NCBI RefSeq assembly: GCF_036311985.1
Contig: NZ_JAZDCJ010000076.1
Direction: 5' to 3' (one strand)
DNA length: 14,745 nucleotides
Source of the DNA: JAZDCJ01 sp036311985
GTDB lineage: Bacteria; Actinomycetota; Actinomycetes; Actinomycetales; Micrococcaceae
The notes beneath the pieces were generated by a model. That model saw only the letters and a program-made list of their open reading frames with translations. It did not search any database and was not told where the DNA came from. Position 1 is the first letter of the stretch. Each line of letters starts with the position of its first letter. Shown piece by piece: positions 1 through 7,412 of the stretch. Position numbers and translations under genes: made by a program.

Positions 1-14
1 GGCTCTGTTGCAAA
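1..14 (+). repeat. IS6100 left terminal inverted repeat
   Basis: GGCTCTGTTGCAAA is a perfect inverted match to 867-880. It is the transposase recognition end. Confidence 0.95.
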
Positions 15-31
15 AATCGTGAAGCTTGAGC

Positions 32-826
32 ATGCTTGGCGGAGATTGGACGGACGGAACGATGACGGATTTCAAGTGGCGCCATTTCCAGGGTGATGTG
101 ATCCTGTGGGCGGTGCGCTGGTATTGTCGCTATCCGATCAGCTATCGCGACCTTGAGGAAATGCTGGCGGAACGCGGCATTTCGGTCGACCATACGACGA
201 TCTATCGCTGGGTCCAGTGCTACGCCCCGGAGATGGAGAAGCGGCTGCGCTGGTTCTGGCGGCGTGGCTTTGATCCGAGCTGGCGCCTGGATGAAACCTA
301 CGTCAAGGTGCGGGGCAAGTGGACCTACCTGTACCGGGCAGTCGACAAGCGGGGCGACACGATCGATTTCTACCTGTCGCCGACCCGCAGCGCCAAGGCA
401 GCGAAGCGGTTCCTGGGCAAGGCCCTGCGAGGCCTGAAGCACTGGGAAAAGCCTGCCACGCTCAATACCGACAAAGCGCCGAGCTATGGTGCAGCGATCA
501 CCGAATTGAAGCGCGAAGGAAAGCTGGACCGGGAGACGGCCCACCGGCAGGTGAAGTATCTCAATAACGTGATCGAGGCCGATCACGGAAAGCTCAAGAT
601 ACTGATCAAGCCGGTGCGCGGTTTCAAATCGATCCCCACGGCCTATGCCACGATCAAGGGATTCGAAGTCATGCGAGCCCTGCGCAAAGGACAGGCTCGC
701 CCCTGGTGCCTGCAGCCCGGCATCAGGGGCGAGGTGCGCCTTGTGGAGAGAGCTTTTGGCATTGGGCCCTCGGCGCTGACGGAGGCCATGGGCATGCTCA
801 ACCACCATTTCGCAGCAGCCGCCTGA
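32..826 (+). CDS. tnpA: IS6100 transposase (DDE, IS6 family)
   Basis: DDE transposase of 264 aa that catalyses replicative transposition of IS6100 by acting on the 14-bp terminal repeats. An N-terminal helix-turn-helix (around residues 40-62, including HTTIYRWVQ) precedes the catalytic core. The acidic triad is visible as LDETY (Asp87), NTDKA (Asp147) and VIEADHG (Glu182), with 34 residues between the last two, as expected for IS6. ATG at 32 gives the length usually annotated. A TTG at 26 and an ATG at 62 are in frame; the ATG at 62 would give 254 aa and still keep the whole catalytic core. The frame is intact, so the gene is probably functional. Confidence 0.96.
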   Translation: MLGGDWTDGTMTDFKWRHFQGDVILWAVRWYCRYPISYRDLEEMLAERGISVDHTTIYRWVQCYAPEMEKRLRWFWRRGFDPSWRLDETYVKVRGKWTYLYRAVDKRGDTIDFYLSPTRSAKAAKRFLGKALRGLKHWEKPATLNTDKAPSYGAAITELKREGKLDRETAHRQVKYLNNVIEADHGKLKILIKPVRGFKSIPTAYATIKGFEVMRALRKGQARPWCLQPGIRGEVRLVERAFGIGPSALTEAMGMLNHHFAAAA

Positions 827-866
827 TCGGCGCAGAGCGACAGCCTACCTCTGACTGCCGCCAATC

Positions 867-880
867 TTTGCAACAGAGCC
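867..880 (-). repeat. IS6100 right terminal inverted repeat
   Basis: TTTGCAACAGAGCC is the perfect inverted partner of 1-14. The base after it (881) is the first base of the interrupted tniB-like gene. Confidence 0.95.
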
Positions 881-1158
881 CTCATGAGGTCCTTTGGTCG
901 GTAGAGGACTTCTGGCGTGTAGAAGACCGTTCGAAATCGGTTCGCGAGGGCGTAGTGCTTCGCGTCGTGCTCCCCACGCGGACCCCACTCGTTGATGTAC
1001 GCCTCGAGCGCGTCCCAATTCGCGTACCGACGAGCGGAGTTGGTCTTTCCCACGCCTGCAGCGCCGTGGCAGATCCCGATGGTCTTCTCTTTCCGCACGG
1101 CGTTGGCGAACTCGGTGAAACGTCGGTGTTCTTTGGTGACGATAAATGCTTGGTTCAT
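881..1158 (-). pseudogene. tniB: Truncated TniB-like transposition ATPase
   Basis: N-terminal remnant of the AAA+ ATPase that helps the DDE transposase select and capture target DNA (the TniB/MuB role). The Walker A motif GAAGVGKT is clear (about residues 33-40) and is preceded by the typical ENxAF-like N-terminal helix region. About 92 native codons remain against roughly 250 or more in the family, so Walker B and the sensor motifs are missing. The ATG at 1158 overlaps the transposase stop (TGATG), and GAGGA upstream serves as ribosome binding site; a GTG one codon earlier is an alternative start. Reading continues into IS6100 as a junk tail to a stop at 643. The ATPase is almost certainly inactive, which should disable autonomous transposition unless another copy acts in trans. 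Confidence 0.8.
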
Positions 1159-2543
1159 CACTCGTCCTCTTCGTAGGTGCGCAGCTTCGGCCGCCGCTTT
1201 GTGGGTTCGGGGATGCGAGGTTCCTCACGGGTGGCAACGGTCGGGATGCGGTCGTTGATGGCTCGCCGCAGCTGCTTGCGACGGGCGCGGCGAGCCGTTT
1301 CGATGTCGCGAAGACTGAGGCGCAGGTTGGGGTGGGCTTCATCGATAGCGGTACAGATGAACGTGTCCCGGTCATAGACCCGGATCTCGGAGATGTCGCG
1401 GGGGTCGTACCGGATCGTGATGGTGTGGCCGACGAACGGGGCAAGAGTGGGGGCGAGGTAGCGCTGGCCTTGGAAGTGGATACCGTCGCGTTGCACGACT
1501 CGGTTCTTCGGAACAGTGAGGAGAAGTCCGTCGAGCTCTTGGAAGCTGTCGGGCATCCGTGGCAGCCATCCGTCTGCAACCCAAGCGTCCCGCGGCGAGA
1601 TCCCCAGCTCACTATGGGGCCGGTCGTTGTAGGTGCCAATAAACTGGCCGATAGCACGATCGAGACCGGCAAGGTCGAGGACAGGCGTAGGTGCCCGACT
1701 GCCGGGTCCAAGGTAGCCAGGTAGTGCGCTCAGGAGTTCCGTGTTGATCGTGCCGAAGAACCTCTCGATCTTGCCGCGCCCCTGAGGCCTGCCGACGGTT
1801 GAGTGGATGATCCTGACATGCAGGGCGATCGCGGTTCGTTCGAGGTGGTGGCTGATGAAGTCGGAGCCGTGGTCGACGTGCAGGATGTCGGGGATGCCGC
1901 ACATCGCCCACGCGGGGTCGGTCTTCCGCCAGATCGCCTGCCGGAGGGCGAGGGCTGTGTTGATAGCTGAGGGTGCACCGCTGAACACCATGAACCCGCA
2001 GATCGCACGGGAGTAGTCGTCCATCACGGTCGTCAGCCACGGCCGGTCAGGTTTACCGTCAGCGCCGACGATGAGGATGTCGAGTTCAGTGTGGTCGGAC
2101 TGCCAAGTTTGGTTCGGGTGTTCAGCACGGCGCCGGAAGACGAGCTCGTGCTTGTCTCGGTACGAGGCCGGCCCCTCCAGCGCCAAAGTGACAAGAGCCG
2201 GATCGAGGGCCTGGACGATCTGCCGCACGGTCGCATAGCTCGGAGCCCGCAGCTCACGCGCCTGCGCATCAGTGACGGCGAGACGATGCAGCGTGGCGAC
2301 ACTCGGGCGCGGCCGAGTGAGTGCCAGCTGTTCGATGAACGCGACCGTCTCTGCTGAGGTTCGGCGGACACCTTTGTCCATACGCGCATGAGGGTCGAGG
2401 GATGCGACGCCGCCTGCTCGATAGAGCTGGTTCCAACGCTGCAGAGTCCGAGCGGAGATCCCTGTTTCCCGAGCGAGGACGGCGAGCGGGATCTGGTCTT
2501 CGACATGCAGCCGAAGAACACGCCACCGCTCGGCCGCATCCAC
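1158..2543 (-). CDS. tniA: DDE transposase/integrase, TniA / Tn552 type
   Basis: Retroviral-integrase-fold transposase of 461 aa that cuts and joins the transposon ends. The N-terminal half carries helix-turn-helix regions (about residues 18-45 and 60-115; ARETGISARTLQRW is visible). The rve core shows QSDHTELD (Asp150), HVDHGSDF (Asp224) and GRGKIERFFG (Glu260), which is D, D(35)E spacing. A Mu-transposase-like C-terminal beta domain follows (about 340-410, including GIHFQGQRYLAP). The length fits Tn552 p480 and the shorter TniA proteins. It starts with GTG at 2543 behind AGGTGA, 7 bp after the resolvase stop, and overlaps the start of the tniB remnant. The frame is intact, but its ATPase partner is destroyed. 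The fold is certain; the exact subfamily is less so. Confidence 0.9.
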   Translation of the reverse strand: MDAAERWRVLRLHVEDQIPLAVLARETGISARTLQRWNQLYRAGGVASLDPHARMDKGVRRTSAETVAFIEQLALTRPRPSVATLHRLAVTDAQARELRAPSYATVRQIVQALDPALVTLALEGPASYRDKHELVFRRRAEHPNQTWQSDHTELDILIVGADGKPDRPWLTTVMDDYSRAICGFMVFSGAPSAINTALALRQAIWRKTDPAWAMCGIPDILHVDHGSDFISHHLERTAIALHVRIIHSTVGRPQGRGKIERFFGTINTELLSALPGYLGPGSRAPTPVLDLAGLDRAIGQFIGTYNDRPHSELGISPRDAWVADGWLPRMPDSFQELDGLLLTVPKNRVVQRDGIHFQGQRYLAPTLAPFVGHTITIRYDPRDISEIRVYDRDTFICTAIDEAHPNLRLSLRDIETARRARRKQLRRAINDRIPTVATREEPRIPEPTKRRPKLRTYEEDE

Positions 2544-2550
2544 GAGTCAC

Positions 2551-3147
2551 CTACACGGTGGTGCTCTCGCGGGCCGCAGAGGCTTGCTGATGCCGGTACA
2601 AAGTGGCTCGGCTCCACCCGACGAGCTTTGCCGCATCCTCCGCGGTGCGGCCCTTCGCCCGGGCCTCGGAGACGAGCTTGAGTTTGTCCGCTACAACCAC
2701 AGGATCGGACAAAGGCCGACCAAACTTGGTGCCCCCATTTCGAGCGGCTGTGATTCCTGCGTTCACACGCTCGGTGATCAGCTCGCGTTCATACTCGGCC
2801 AAGGTGGCAAGCATGTTCAGCATCAGCCGGCCCGACGTCGTCGACGGGTCAATCCCATCCGAGATGCTCTTCACCTGTATGTCACGCCCTCGGAGCAGCT
2901 TCACCGTGTTCAGCACATCGATCAAGGATCTTCCGAGGCGATCGACTCGCCACACGACGACGGTGTCGCCGGGCTGGGCGTGCTCGAGGAGCTTCTTCAT
3001 CCCGGGGCGTGAGATCGCGGTCCGACTGCCCGAGGTGACGTCGGCAAAAATGTCCCGCTCCTGCACGCCCGATTTGACCAGAGCCTCAACCTGCAACTTT
3101 GCGTCTTGGCTTCTGGTGCTGACCCGCGTATATCCAAGATGTCTCAC
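2551..3147 (-). CDS. tniR: Serine resolvase (TniR/TnpR-like)
   Basis: Small serine recombinase of 198 aa that would resolve the cointegrates formed by the neighbouring transposase. The N-terminal catalytic domain (about 1-100) shows YTRVST with the nucleophile Ser10, and VVVWRVDRLGRSL with the active-site arginines near 67-70. The long E-helix follows (about 105-135, MLATLAEYERELITERV). A C-terminal helix-turn-helix (about 165-188, TAEDAAKLVGWSRATLYRH) binds the res subsites. The length is normal for the resolvase/invertase group. The GTG start lies in GTGAGACAT, a sequence repeated in inverse orientation upstream. An invertase function cannot be excluded, but the adjacent TniA/TniB-type genes favour resolution. 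It is the first gene of the minus-strand module. Confidence 0.92.
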   Translation of the reverse strand: MRHLGYTRVSTRSQDAKLQVEALVKSGVQERDIFADVTSGSRTAISRPGMKKLLEHAQPGDTVVVWRVDRLGRSLIDVLNTVKLLRGRDIQVKSISDGIDPSTTSGRLMLNMLATLAEYERELITERVNAGITAARNGGTKFGRPLSDPVVVADKLKLVSEARAKGRTAEDAAKLVGWSRATLYRHQQASAARESTTV

Positions 3148-3230
3148 GGCTCCATTCTGCCTTGGAAATAGCTAGAAACGTCGACGCAAAGACACTTCGC
3201 GGTGAGACATGTTTCCAAGACAAATGTGAC
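3134..3230. other. Putative res recombination / resolvase-binding region
   Basis: This stretch overlaps the resolvase start and is dense in dyad symmetry. ATGTCTCAC (3139-3147) pairs with GTGAGACAT (3202-3210). CTTGGAAA (3161-3168) pairs with TTTCCAAG (3212-3219). CGTCGACG (3179-3186) is a perfect palindrome between them. Res sites of small serine resolvases normally lie next to the resolvase gene and contain several inverted subsites, so position and structure both fit. The subsite boundaries and the crossover dinucleotide cannot be assigned by eye. Confidence 0.4.
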
Positions 3231-3394
3231 CCGGAATTCCACCGTTAGTTCCTGAGGCTCGAGGGAGGCTTCGCGTGTCTCGAAAAGCTTTTGATTGTCA
3301 ACGCATGTCGATGTCCGTCATGCCTTGGATCCCGGACATTCGGGGGTGTGGTGCAGGAAAGCTGGGGAGGCGAGAAGCACCCGGAAAGCGGCGG
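3231..3394. other. Gene-free junction between resolvase and regulator
   Basis: No convincing coding frame is present. ATGTCCG (3311-3317) and CGGACAT (3333-3339) form a 7-bp inverted repeat with a 15-nt gap. Read on the minus strand from 3338, the sequence begins TGTCCGGG, and Tn552/Tn402-type ends also begin TGT. This junction is therefore where the outer end of the transposon might lie. No second terminal repeat is available to prove it. Confidence 0.3.
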
Positions 3395-3430
3395 TTGACG
3401 CGTCGCACTGGATGAAATTTCCATCACAGT
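3395..3430 (+). promoter_or_regulatory. Candidate promoter with overlapping near-palindromic operator
   Basis: TTGACG at 3395-3400 is a good -35 candidate. The -10 position 17 bp later (3418-3423, TTTCCA) is weak. Overlapping it is a near-palindrome at 3407-3430: arms ACTG and GATG, a central AAATTT (3415-3420), then CATC and CAGT, with one-base offsets between the arm pairs. The inner GAAATTTC (3414-3421) is a perfect palindrome. A dyad over the promoter of a regulator gene suggests autoregulation by the RpiR-type protein encoded next. No similar site was seen before the downstream genes. Confidence 0.4.
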
Positions 3431-3505
3431 TTTGGCGTGGAGTGTTCATCCACGGTTTGGTCGGACGCCACCGATGCGACATCTGGTCCTCCTAATTTGG
3501 GCGAC

Positions 3506-4381
3506 GTGACCAGAACCGATCTTTCATCCTCACGCCTTTGGCGCGGCGACGGACAACCTCTGCTCGAGCAGATCCGCCTTGCAAGTGCATCGTTCTCCGA
3601 ATCGGAGAAGCGAGTTGCGCGCTCGATCCACGCCGATCCGCGTGTCGTCATGACGAGCTCCGTGACGGAGTTCGCCCAGATATCTGGAACGTCGGTCGGG
3701 TCAGTTGTGCGGTTCTGCCAGAGGTTCGGTCTGCATGGCTTCCAAGAGTTCAAGCTCCTACTCTCGCGCGAAACCCCGCCCGATAGCCCGGGCCCGACCG
3801 ATGCAGAGGATCCACTCATGAGCACTGTGCGGGGGACTCTGCGTGAAAGCGCGGACGCACTGGAAGCAACCGCCACTCACATCGACCTCAGCGACGTGAC
3901 GACCATCGTCGACGCCCTAGCATCGGCCCGACGCATTCGGTTCGTAGCAGTGGGCACGTCCGCTCCGCTTGCCTCAGACGCAGCCTATCGACTTACGGCC
4001 CTCGGACTCGACGCGACGTTCACCCCCGACTTCATCGCCCAACACGTCGCCGTCCAGGGCCTTGATGAGCGCGACGTCTGCTTTGTCATCAGCCACACGG
4101 GATCGACGAAAACGACGCTCGAGGCGGCGCGCACCGCTGCCAATTCAGGAGCGAAAGTCATCGGCATCACGAGCTTCCTCACATCCCCGCTCACAGAGAT
4201 CGCACACGCGCTGATCGTCGCGGGGAGCTCGGAGACGCGGCATCGAGTGGAGGCGATGACCAGCAGAATCGTGCATCTCTCACTTCTCGATGCCATCTAC
4301 AGCGTGCTCACGATCCGAGTCAGCGGCGCGACGGAACGGCGTGACGAGGCCGAGAAACTCGTCAACTCCCACCGGATCTGA
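3506..4381 (+). CDS. RpiR/MurR-family transcriptional regulator (HTH + SIS domain)
   Basis: DNA-binding regulator expected to respond to a phosphorylated sugar or similar metabolite. The N-terminal RpiR helix-turn-helix covers about residues 20-90: FSESEKRVARSI, then VTEFAQISGTSVGSVVRFCQ, then GFHGFQEFK-like GLHGFQEFK. A SIS (phosphosugar isomerase-like) domain fills the C-terminal half, with VAVGTSAPLASDAAYRL and the phosphate-binding-type ISHTGSTKTTLEAA. From GTG 3506 the protein is 291 aa, normal for the family. A GTG at 3437 would add 23 residues, but those codons lack the GC-rich third positions of the gene and would start almost on the putative operator, so I prefer 3506. Neither start has a good ribosome binding site. 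The next gene begins 35 bp downstream, so the protein probably controls the whole operon. Repressor or activator cannot be told. Confidence 0.9.
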   Translation: MTRTDLSSSRLWRGDGQPLLEQIRLASASFSESEKRVARSIHADPRVVMTSSVTEFAQISGTSVGSVVRFCQRFGLHGFQEFKLLLSRETPPDSPGPTDAEDPLMSTVRGTLRESADALEATATHIDLSDVTTIVDALASARRIRFVAVGTSAPLASDAAYRLTALGLDATFTPDFIAQHVAVQGLDERDVCFVISHTGSTKTTLEAARTAANSGAKVIGITSFLTSPLTEIAHALIVAGSSETRHRVEAMTSRIVHLSLLDAIYSVLTIRVSGATERRDEAEKLVNSHRI

Positions 4382-4416
4382 TCCGGCTCGAGCCCCATAG
4401 ACAGAGAGCGAAGATC

Positions 4417-6546
4417 GTGAACGGACAGGTCACCGACACCGACGGCAACCCGCTGGCGGACATCCGGGTAAGCGACGGGAACACCGTCGTGCATACTGCG
4501 GCCGACGGGAGGTTCCAGCTGGAGACGGACGCGCGTTTCGTGTTTGTGGTGCGTCCGGTGGGTTGGCGATGCAACCAATGGTACTTCGACGGTCGCGAAT
4601 CCGAGGTGACCTTCACCCTGCAGGCGTCCCCAGTAACGCTTCCGCTTCGCTTCGCTCATCTCACGGACACGCACATCGGTGATGGCGGCAACTATCCGCA
4701 GCCCGCGGAACTTGGCACGGGTGAACGTTTGTCTACATTGCTGACCAAGATCGTCGAAGACCAACCGGACCTGCATTCCGCGATCATCACCGGTGACCTG
4801 ACCGACCACGGCCTCCGCGAGCAATACCGCGAGTTCCGCGAAGCAATTTTCGACACACCAATCCCCGTGCATGTAATTCCCGGCAACCACGATCACATGA
4901 CGGAACAGACGAGCGATGTCGTCAGCCGCAACGGCTACGCAATCCACTCCGGAGAACCGCGCCACTACGAAGCATTTCTCGGCCCGCGGTGGTATTCGTA
5001 CGATCTTCCCGCACTGCACGTCGTCGCCATCGACTGGTTCACGCACGAGCTCGGCCGGGATCACGAACAGCAGAATGCCTGGCTGAGGGCCGACCTCGAA
5101 GCACTCGACGAGGACATTCCCTGGATCCTACTGTCGCATGATCAGCCAGGCTCCTCGATTCTCTCTGGGCTCCCGAGGCCCCCCATCGCTACATTCTCGG
5201 GGCATCGCCATACGTCGCGGGTCGTACGTACTGCGGACACGCTGCACGTCAACACTCCACCTGCGCTCTTCGGTGGCGTCGATCTTTCTCCGGCGACCTA
5301 CCGCCTTATCACGTGGGACGGCGTAACGATCGGCGTCGAGACGCTCCCTACCGATCCGGATCCTGCCCAGACCCCCGCGGTACTCCTCCCAGCCGCGGCC
5401 GAAGCGGCGCGCTGGCGCCGGAGCGTCGGGACGCCCGGCCAGCGTGCCCCTTTCGCGATCGCCAAGGGCGTCATCGTTCTTCCCCTCGCCGATGACGACC
5501 ACGCTTCGGGGGGTCTCTTCGCGGTCGACGCCGCGACGGGCGGGCTGCTCTGGCACGCCGACCTTGATGCTCCCGTGCGTTCGGCCCCCGTGGTGCACGG
5601 CGCGAGCGGCACGGTCCTGTGCACATCGGTATCCGGAACGACAGCGGCGTTCGAAATCTCCACGGGGCGACAGCTATGGCGGAAGCACACCCCCGACCCA
5701 CTCAGGCTCTTCGGGTTCACTCCGCCAGCAATTCACGAGAATCTCGTCCTCGTGGGCGATCACTCCACCTTGCGCGCGCTCGACATCGACGACGGACACA
5801 CGATCTGGGAGCGACGGGACATAGCGCCGTACCAGATCTTCGCCCTCCTCGCCGCGCCCGTCTTCTGGGAGCGACGGGCAGCCGACGACGCGTCGGCTCT
5901 CATCGTCTGGAGCGGATTCCCTGAGCCGCGAGTCCCTGTCCTCCTGGATCCGGAGACGGGCGAAACGTTCGGGGACCGACTTGCGGAGAGCAACACAGAT
6001 CTCCTCGAATCGTTGCGCGGTTCGTCCCCCCTCCCGATCCGCACGCCGCTCATCGAACCTGCTACGGGTGATCTGATTGCGACCGGGATCACTGGAGTGT
6101 TCCGACGTCCCACGAACAACGACGCGGTGAGCTGGTTCCAAGCGAGCTCGATTCCGTGGAACCCGACGCCGCCGTACTGGACGCTGGAAGGAGTTCTGTT
6201 CTCCGACGCGGGAGGCAGCGTCTATCTCAGAGACGCGGCGAGCGGCGAGACACGCTGGCACGCAGAGGTCGCGGCTCGAAGTAATGCCTGCCTACTCACG
6301 TACAGGCGCACTCCTCATCCGCTCTTCGCGGCGCCGACGATCTTGGACAAGCAGGTCATCCTCCCAGCCCTCGACGGTGACATCATCACCCTCGATCTCG
6401 GTGATGGCGCCCTGCGCTCACGGTTCGCCACCGGCATCCCAATCCTCGTCTCCGTGCAGCGCTTCGAGGATACGACCGTCGTGCTCCACGCCGACGGCAC
6501 ACTCTGCGCCTACCCGAGCGCAATCGTGCAGGGGGAGGAGTCGTGA
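4417..6546 (+). CDS. Metallophosphoesterase fused to PQQ-type beta-propeller
   Basis: Three-part protein of 709 aa. Residues 1-70 form a beta-sandwich like the carboxypeptidase-regulatory / calcineurin N-terminal type (GQVTDTDGNPLADIRVSDG). Residues about 77-310 are a calcineurin-like metallophosphoesterase with every metal-binding motif: LTDTH (Asp84, His86), GDLTD (Asp127), GNHD (Asn157, His158), SHD (His241) and GHRH (His263, His265). This family hydrolyses phosphomono- or diesters with two metal ions. Residues about 330-700 are a PQQ/PQQ-like propeller with repeats such as GGLFAVDAATGGLLWHADL, LRALDIDDGHTIWE and VYLRDAASGETRWHAEV. No signal peptide or membrane segment is visible, so the protein should be cytoplasmic, which is unusual because such propellers are often secreted. 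GTG at 4417 follows a purine-rich AGAGAGCGAAG; the stop overlaps the next start by 4 bp. The propeller may bind substrate or a partner rather than PQQ. The substrate is unknown. Confidence 0.9.
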   Translation: MNGQVTDTDGNPLADIRVSDGNTVVHTAADGRFQLETDARFVFVVRPVGWRCNQWYFDGRESEVTFTLQASPVTLPLRFAHLTDTHIGDGGNYPQPAELGTGERLSTLLTKIVEDQPDLHSAIITGDLTDHGLREQYREFREAIFDTPIPVHVIPGNHDHMTEQTSDVVSRNGYAIHSGEPRHYEAFLGPRWYSYDLPALHVVAIDWFTHELGRDHEQQNAWLRADLEALDEDIPWILLSHDQPGSSILSGLPRPPIATFSGHRHTSRVVRTADTLHVNTPPALFGGVDLSPATYRLITWDGVTIGVETLPTDPDPAQTPAVLLPAAAEAARWRRSVGTPGQRAPFAIAKGVIVLPLADDDHASGGLFAVDAATGGLLWHADLDAPVRSAPVVHGASGTVLCTSVSGTTAAFEISTGRQLWRKHTPDPLRLFGFTPPAIHENLVLVGDHSTLRALDIDDGHTIWERRDIAPYQIFALLAAPVFWERRAADDASALIVWSGFPEPRVPVLLDPETGETFGDRLAESNTDLLESLRGSSPLPIRTPLIEPATGDLIATGITGVFRRPTNNDAVSWFQASSIPWNPTPPYWTLEGVLFSDAGGSVYLRDAASGETRWHAEVAARSNACLLTYRRTPHPLFAAPTILDKQVILPALDGDIITLDLGDGALRSRFATGIPILVSVQRFEDTTVVLHADGTLCAYPSAIVQGEES

Positions 6547-7412
6547 AGCACCGGAGTATCGGTTGGGTGCTCGTAGCACCCGCGCTCGCACTCATCGGAT
6601 TGTTCGTGCTCTTGCCGGGCGTGCTTGCGCTCGTCGGCAGCCTCTTCCGCATCGATCTCGGCGACCGCACCGTATGGACCTGGGCCGGTATCGCGAACTA
6701 CACGGCGATCCTCACCGACCCTGCGGTACAGCAGGCACTGTGGAACACGGTCGTCTACTCAGTCCTCACCATTGTTCCCAGCCTCGTGCTCGGACTCGGC
6801 ACCGCCATGCTTGCGCACTCGTTTACTCGAGGTCGACCCGCGCTCCAAGTTCTGCTCTTTCTCCCCTTCGCCACCAATATGGTCGCGATGGCCGTCGTCT
6901 TCCGCTGGATCTTCGCGTCGAGAGGAGGCTTCGTCAACGAGGTCTTCGCCGTCGTCGGCATCGGACCCGTCAACTTCCTCGGCGATACCTCGACGGCGCT
7001 GTTCACTGTGGCTCTGGTGGGCATCTGGCGCCTGACATCCTTCGTGATGATCTTCTATCTCGCCGGCCTAACAAGTATTCCAACGGCGTTGCACGAGGCC
7101 GCCGCCGCCGACGGACTGGGCTCGTGGGCGAAGTTCCGACGGGTCACCCTTCCCCTGCTGCGCCCCATGACCGTGTTCGCGACGGTTATGGCCGTCCTGC
7201 AGTCGGTCCAGGTGTTCGACACCATCAACGTCATGACGGAAGGTGGCCCGCTCGGTTCCACCGAGACGGTGCTCACGATGACCTGGCGGCTTGGGTTCGT
7301 CTACTTCGACCTCGGCCAGGCGGCGGCGCTCGCATCAATGCTCCTTGTCGTCCTGGTTCTCATCGGAGTGATTCGGCGACGGGCATTTACTGGAGATAAG
7401 GAAACCGTATGA
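6543..7412 (+). CDS. CUT1 ABC transporter permease (MalF/UgpA type)
   Basis: First of two inner-membrane channel subunits of a carbohydrate-type ABC importer; 289 aa. About six membrane segments are visible, near residues 7-34, 66-90, 101-123, 150-175, 208-230 and 257-278. The cytoplasmic EAA loop that docks onto the ATPase is clear at 185-206 (EAAAADGLGSWAKFRRVTLP). The length and the early first helix match UgpA and short MalF-like permeases, not the larger E. coli MalF. GTG at 6543 overlaps the upstream stop (GTGA) and has a very strong ribosome binding site GGGGGAGGAG (6530-6540), so translation is probably coupled to the phosphoesterase gene. The substrate cannot be deduced from the permease. 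Confidence 0.93.
   Translation: MKHRSIGWVLVAPALALIGLFVLLPGVLALVGSLFRIDLGDRTVWTWAGIANYTAILTDPAVQQALWNTVVYSVLTIVPSLVLGLGTAMLAHSFTRGRPALQVLLFLPFATNMVAMAVVFRWIFASRGGFVNEVFAVVGIGPVNFLGDTSTALFTVALVGIWRLTSFVMIFYLAGLTSIPTALHEAAAADGLGSWAKFRRVTLPLLRPMTVFATVMAVLQSVQVFDTINVMTEGGPLGSTETVLTMTWRLGFVYFDLGQAAALASMLLVVLVLIGVIRRRAFTGDKETV

Larger units (their letters stand above)
1..880 (+). mobile_element. IS6100: IS6100, complete (IS6 family)
   Basis: The element is exactly 880 bp. It begins GGCTCTGTTGCAAA (1-14) and ends with the perfect inverted copy TTTGCAACAGAGCC (867-880). One transposase gene fills nearly all of it. Size, terminal repeats and transposase sequence all match IS6100 as I know it from corynebacteria, mycobacteria and many proteobacterial plasmids. 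IS6-family elements transpose replicatively through cointegrates and make 8-bp target duplications. The 8 bp at 881-888 (CTCATGAG, itself a palindrome) would be one copy of such a duplication. The left flank is outside the window, so this cannot be checked here. The element has landed inside the tniB-like gene. Confidence 0.97.
881..3240 (-). mobile_element. Partial Tn552/Tn402-like transposon (transposition module)
   Basis: Three minus-strand genes in the order resolvase, DDE transposase with Mu-type C-terminal domain, and ATP-binding protein form the transposition module of Tn552/Tn5053/Tn402-like transposons. These elements form cointegrates, which the resolvase resolves at a res site. Spacing is operonic: 7 bp between resolvase and transposase, and a TGATG overlap between transposase and ATPase. 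The ATPase end is cut by IS6100 and no pair of terminal inverted repeats could be established, so the outer limits are unknown. The right limit given here is only the end of the putative res region. The neighbouring ABC operon could be cargo, but that is inference. Confidence 0.7.

Noticed and set aside
845..1711. 288-codon minus-strand frame and a 192-codon plus-strand frame across the transposase/ATPase region
   Set aside because: Both are shadows of the TniA- and TniB-like genes, with biased composition and no motifs.
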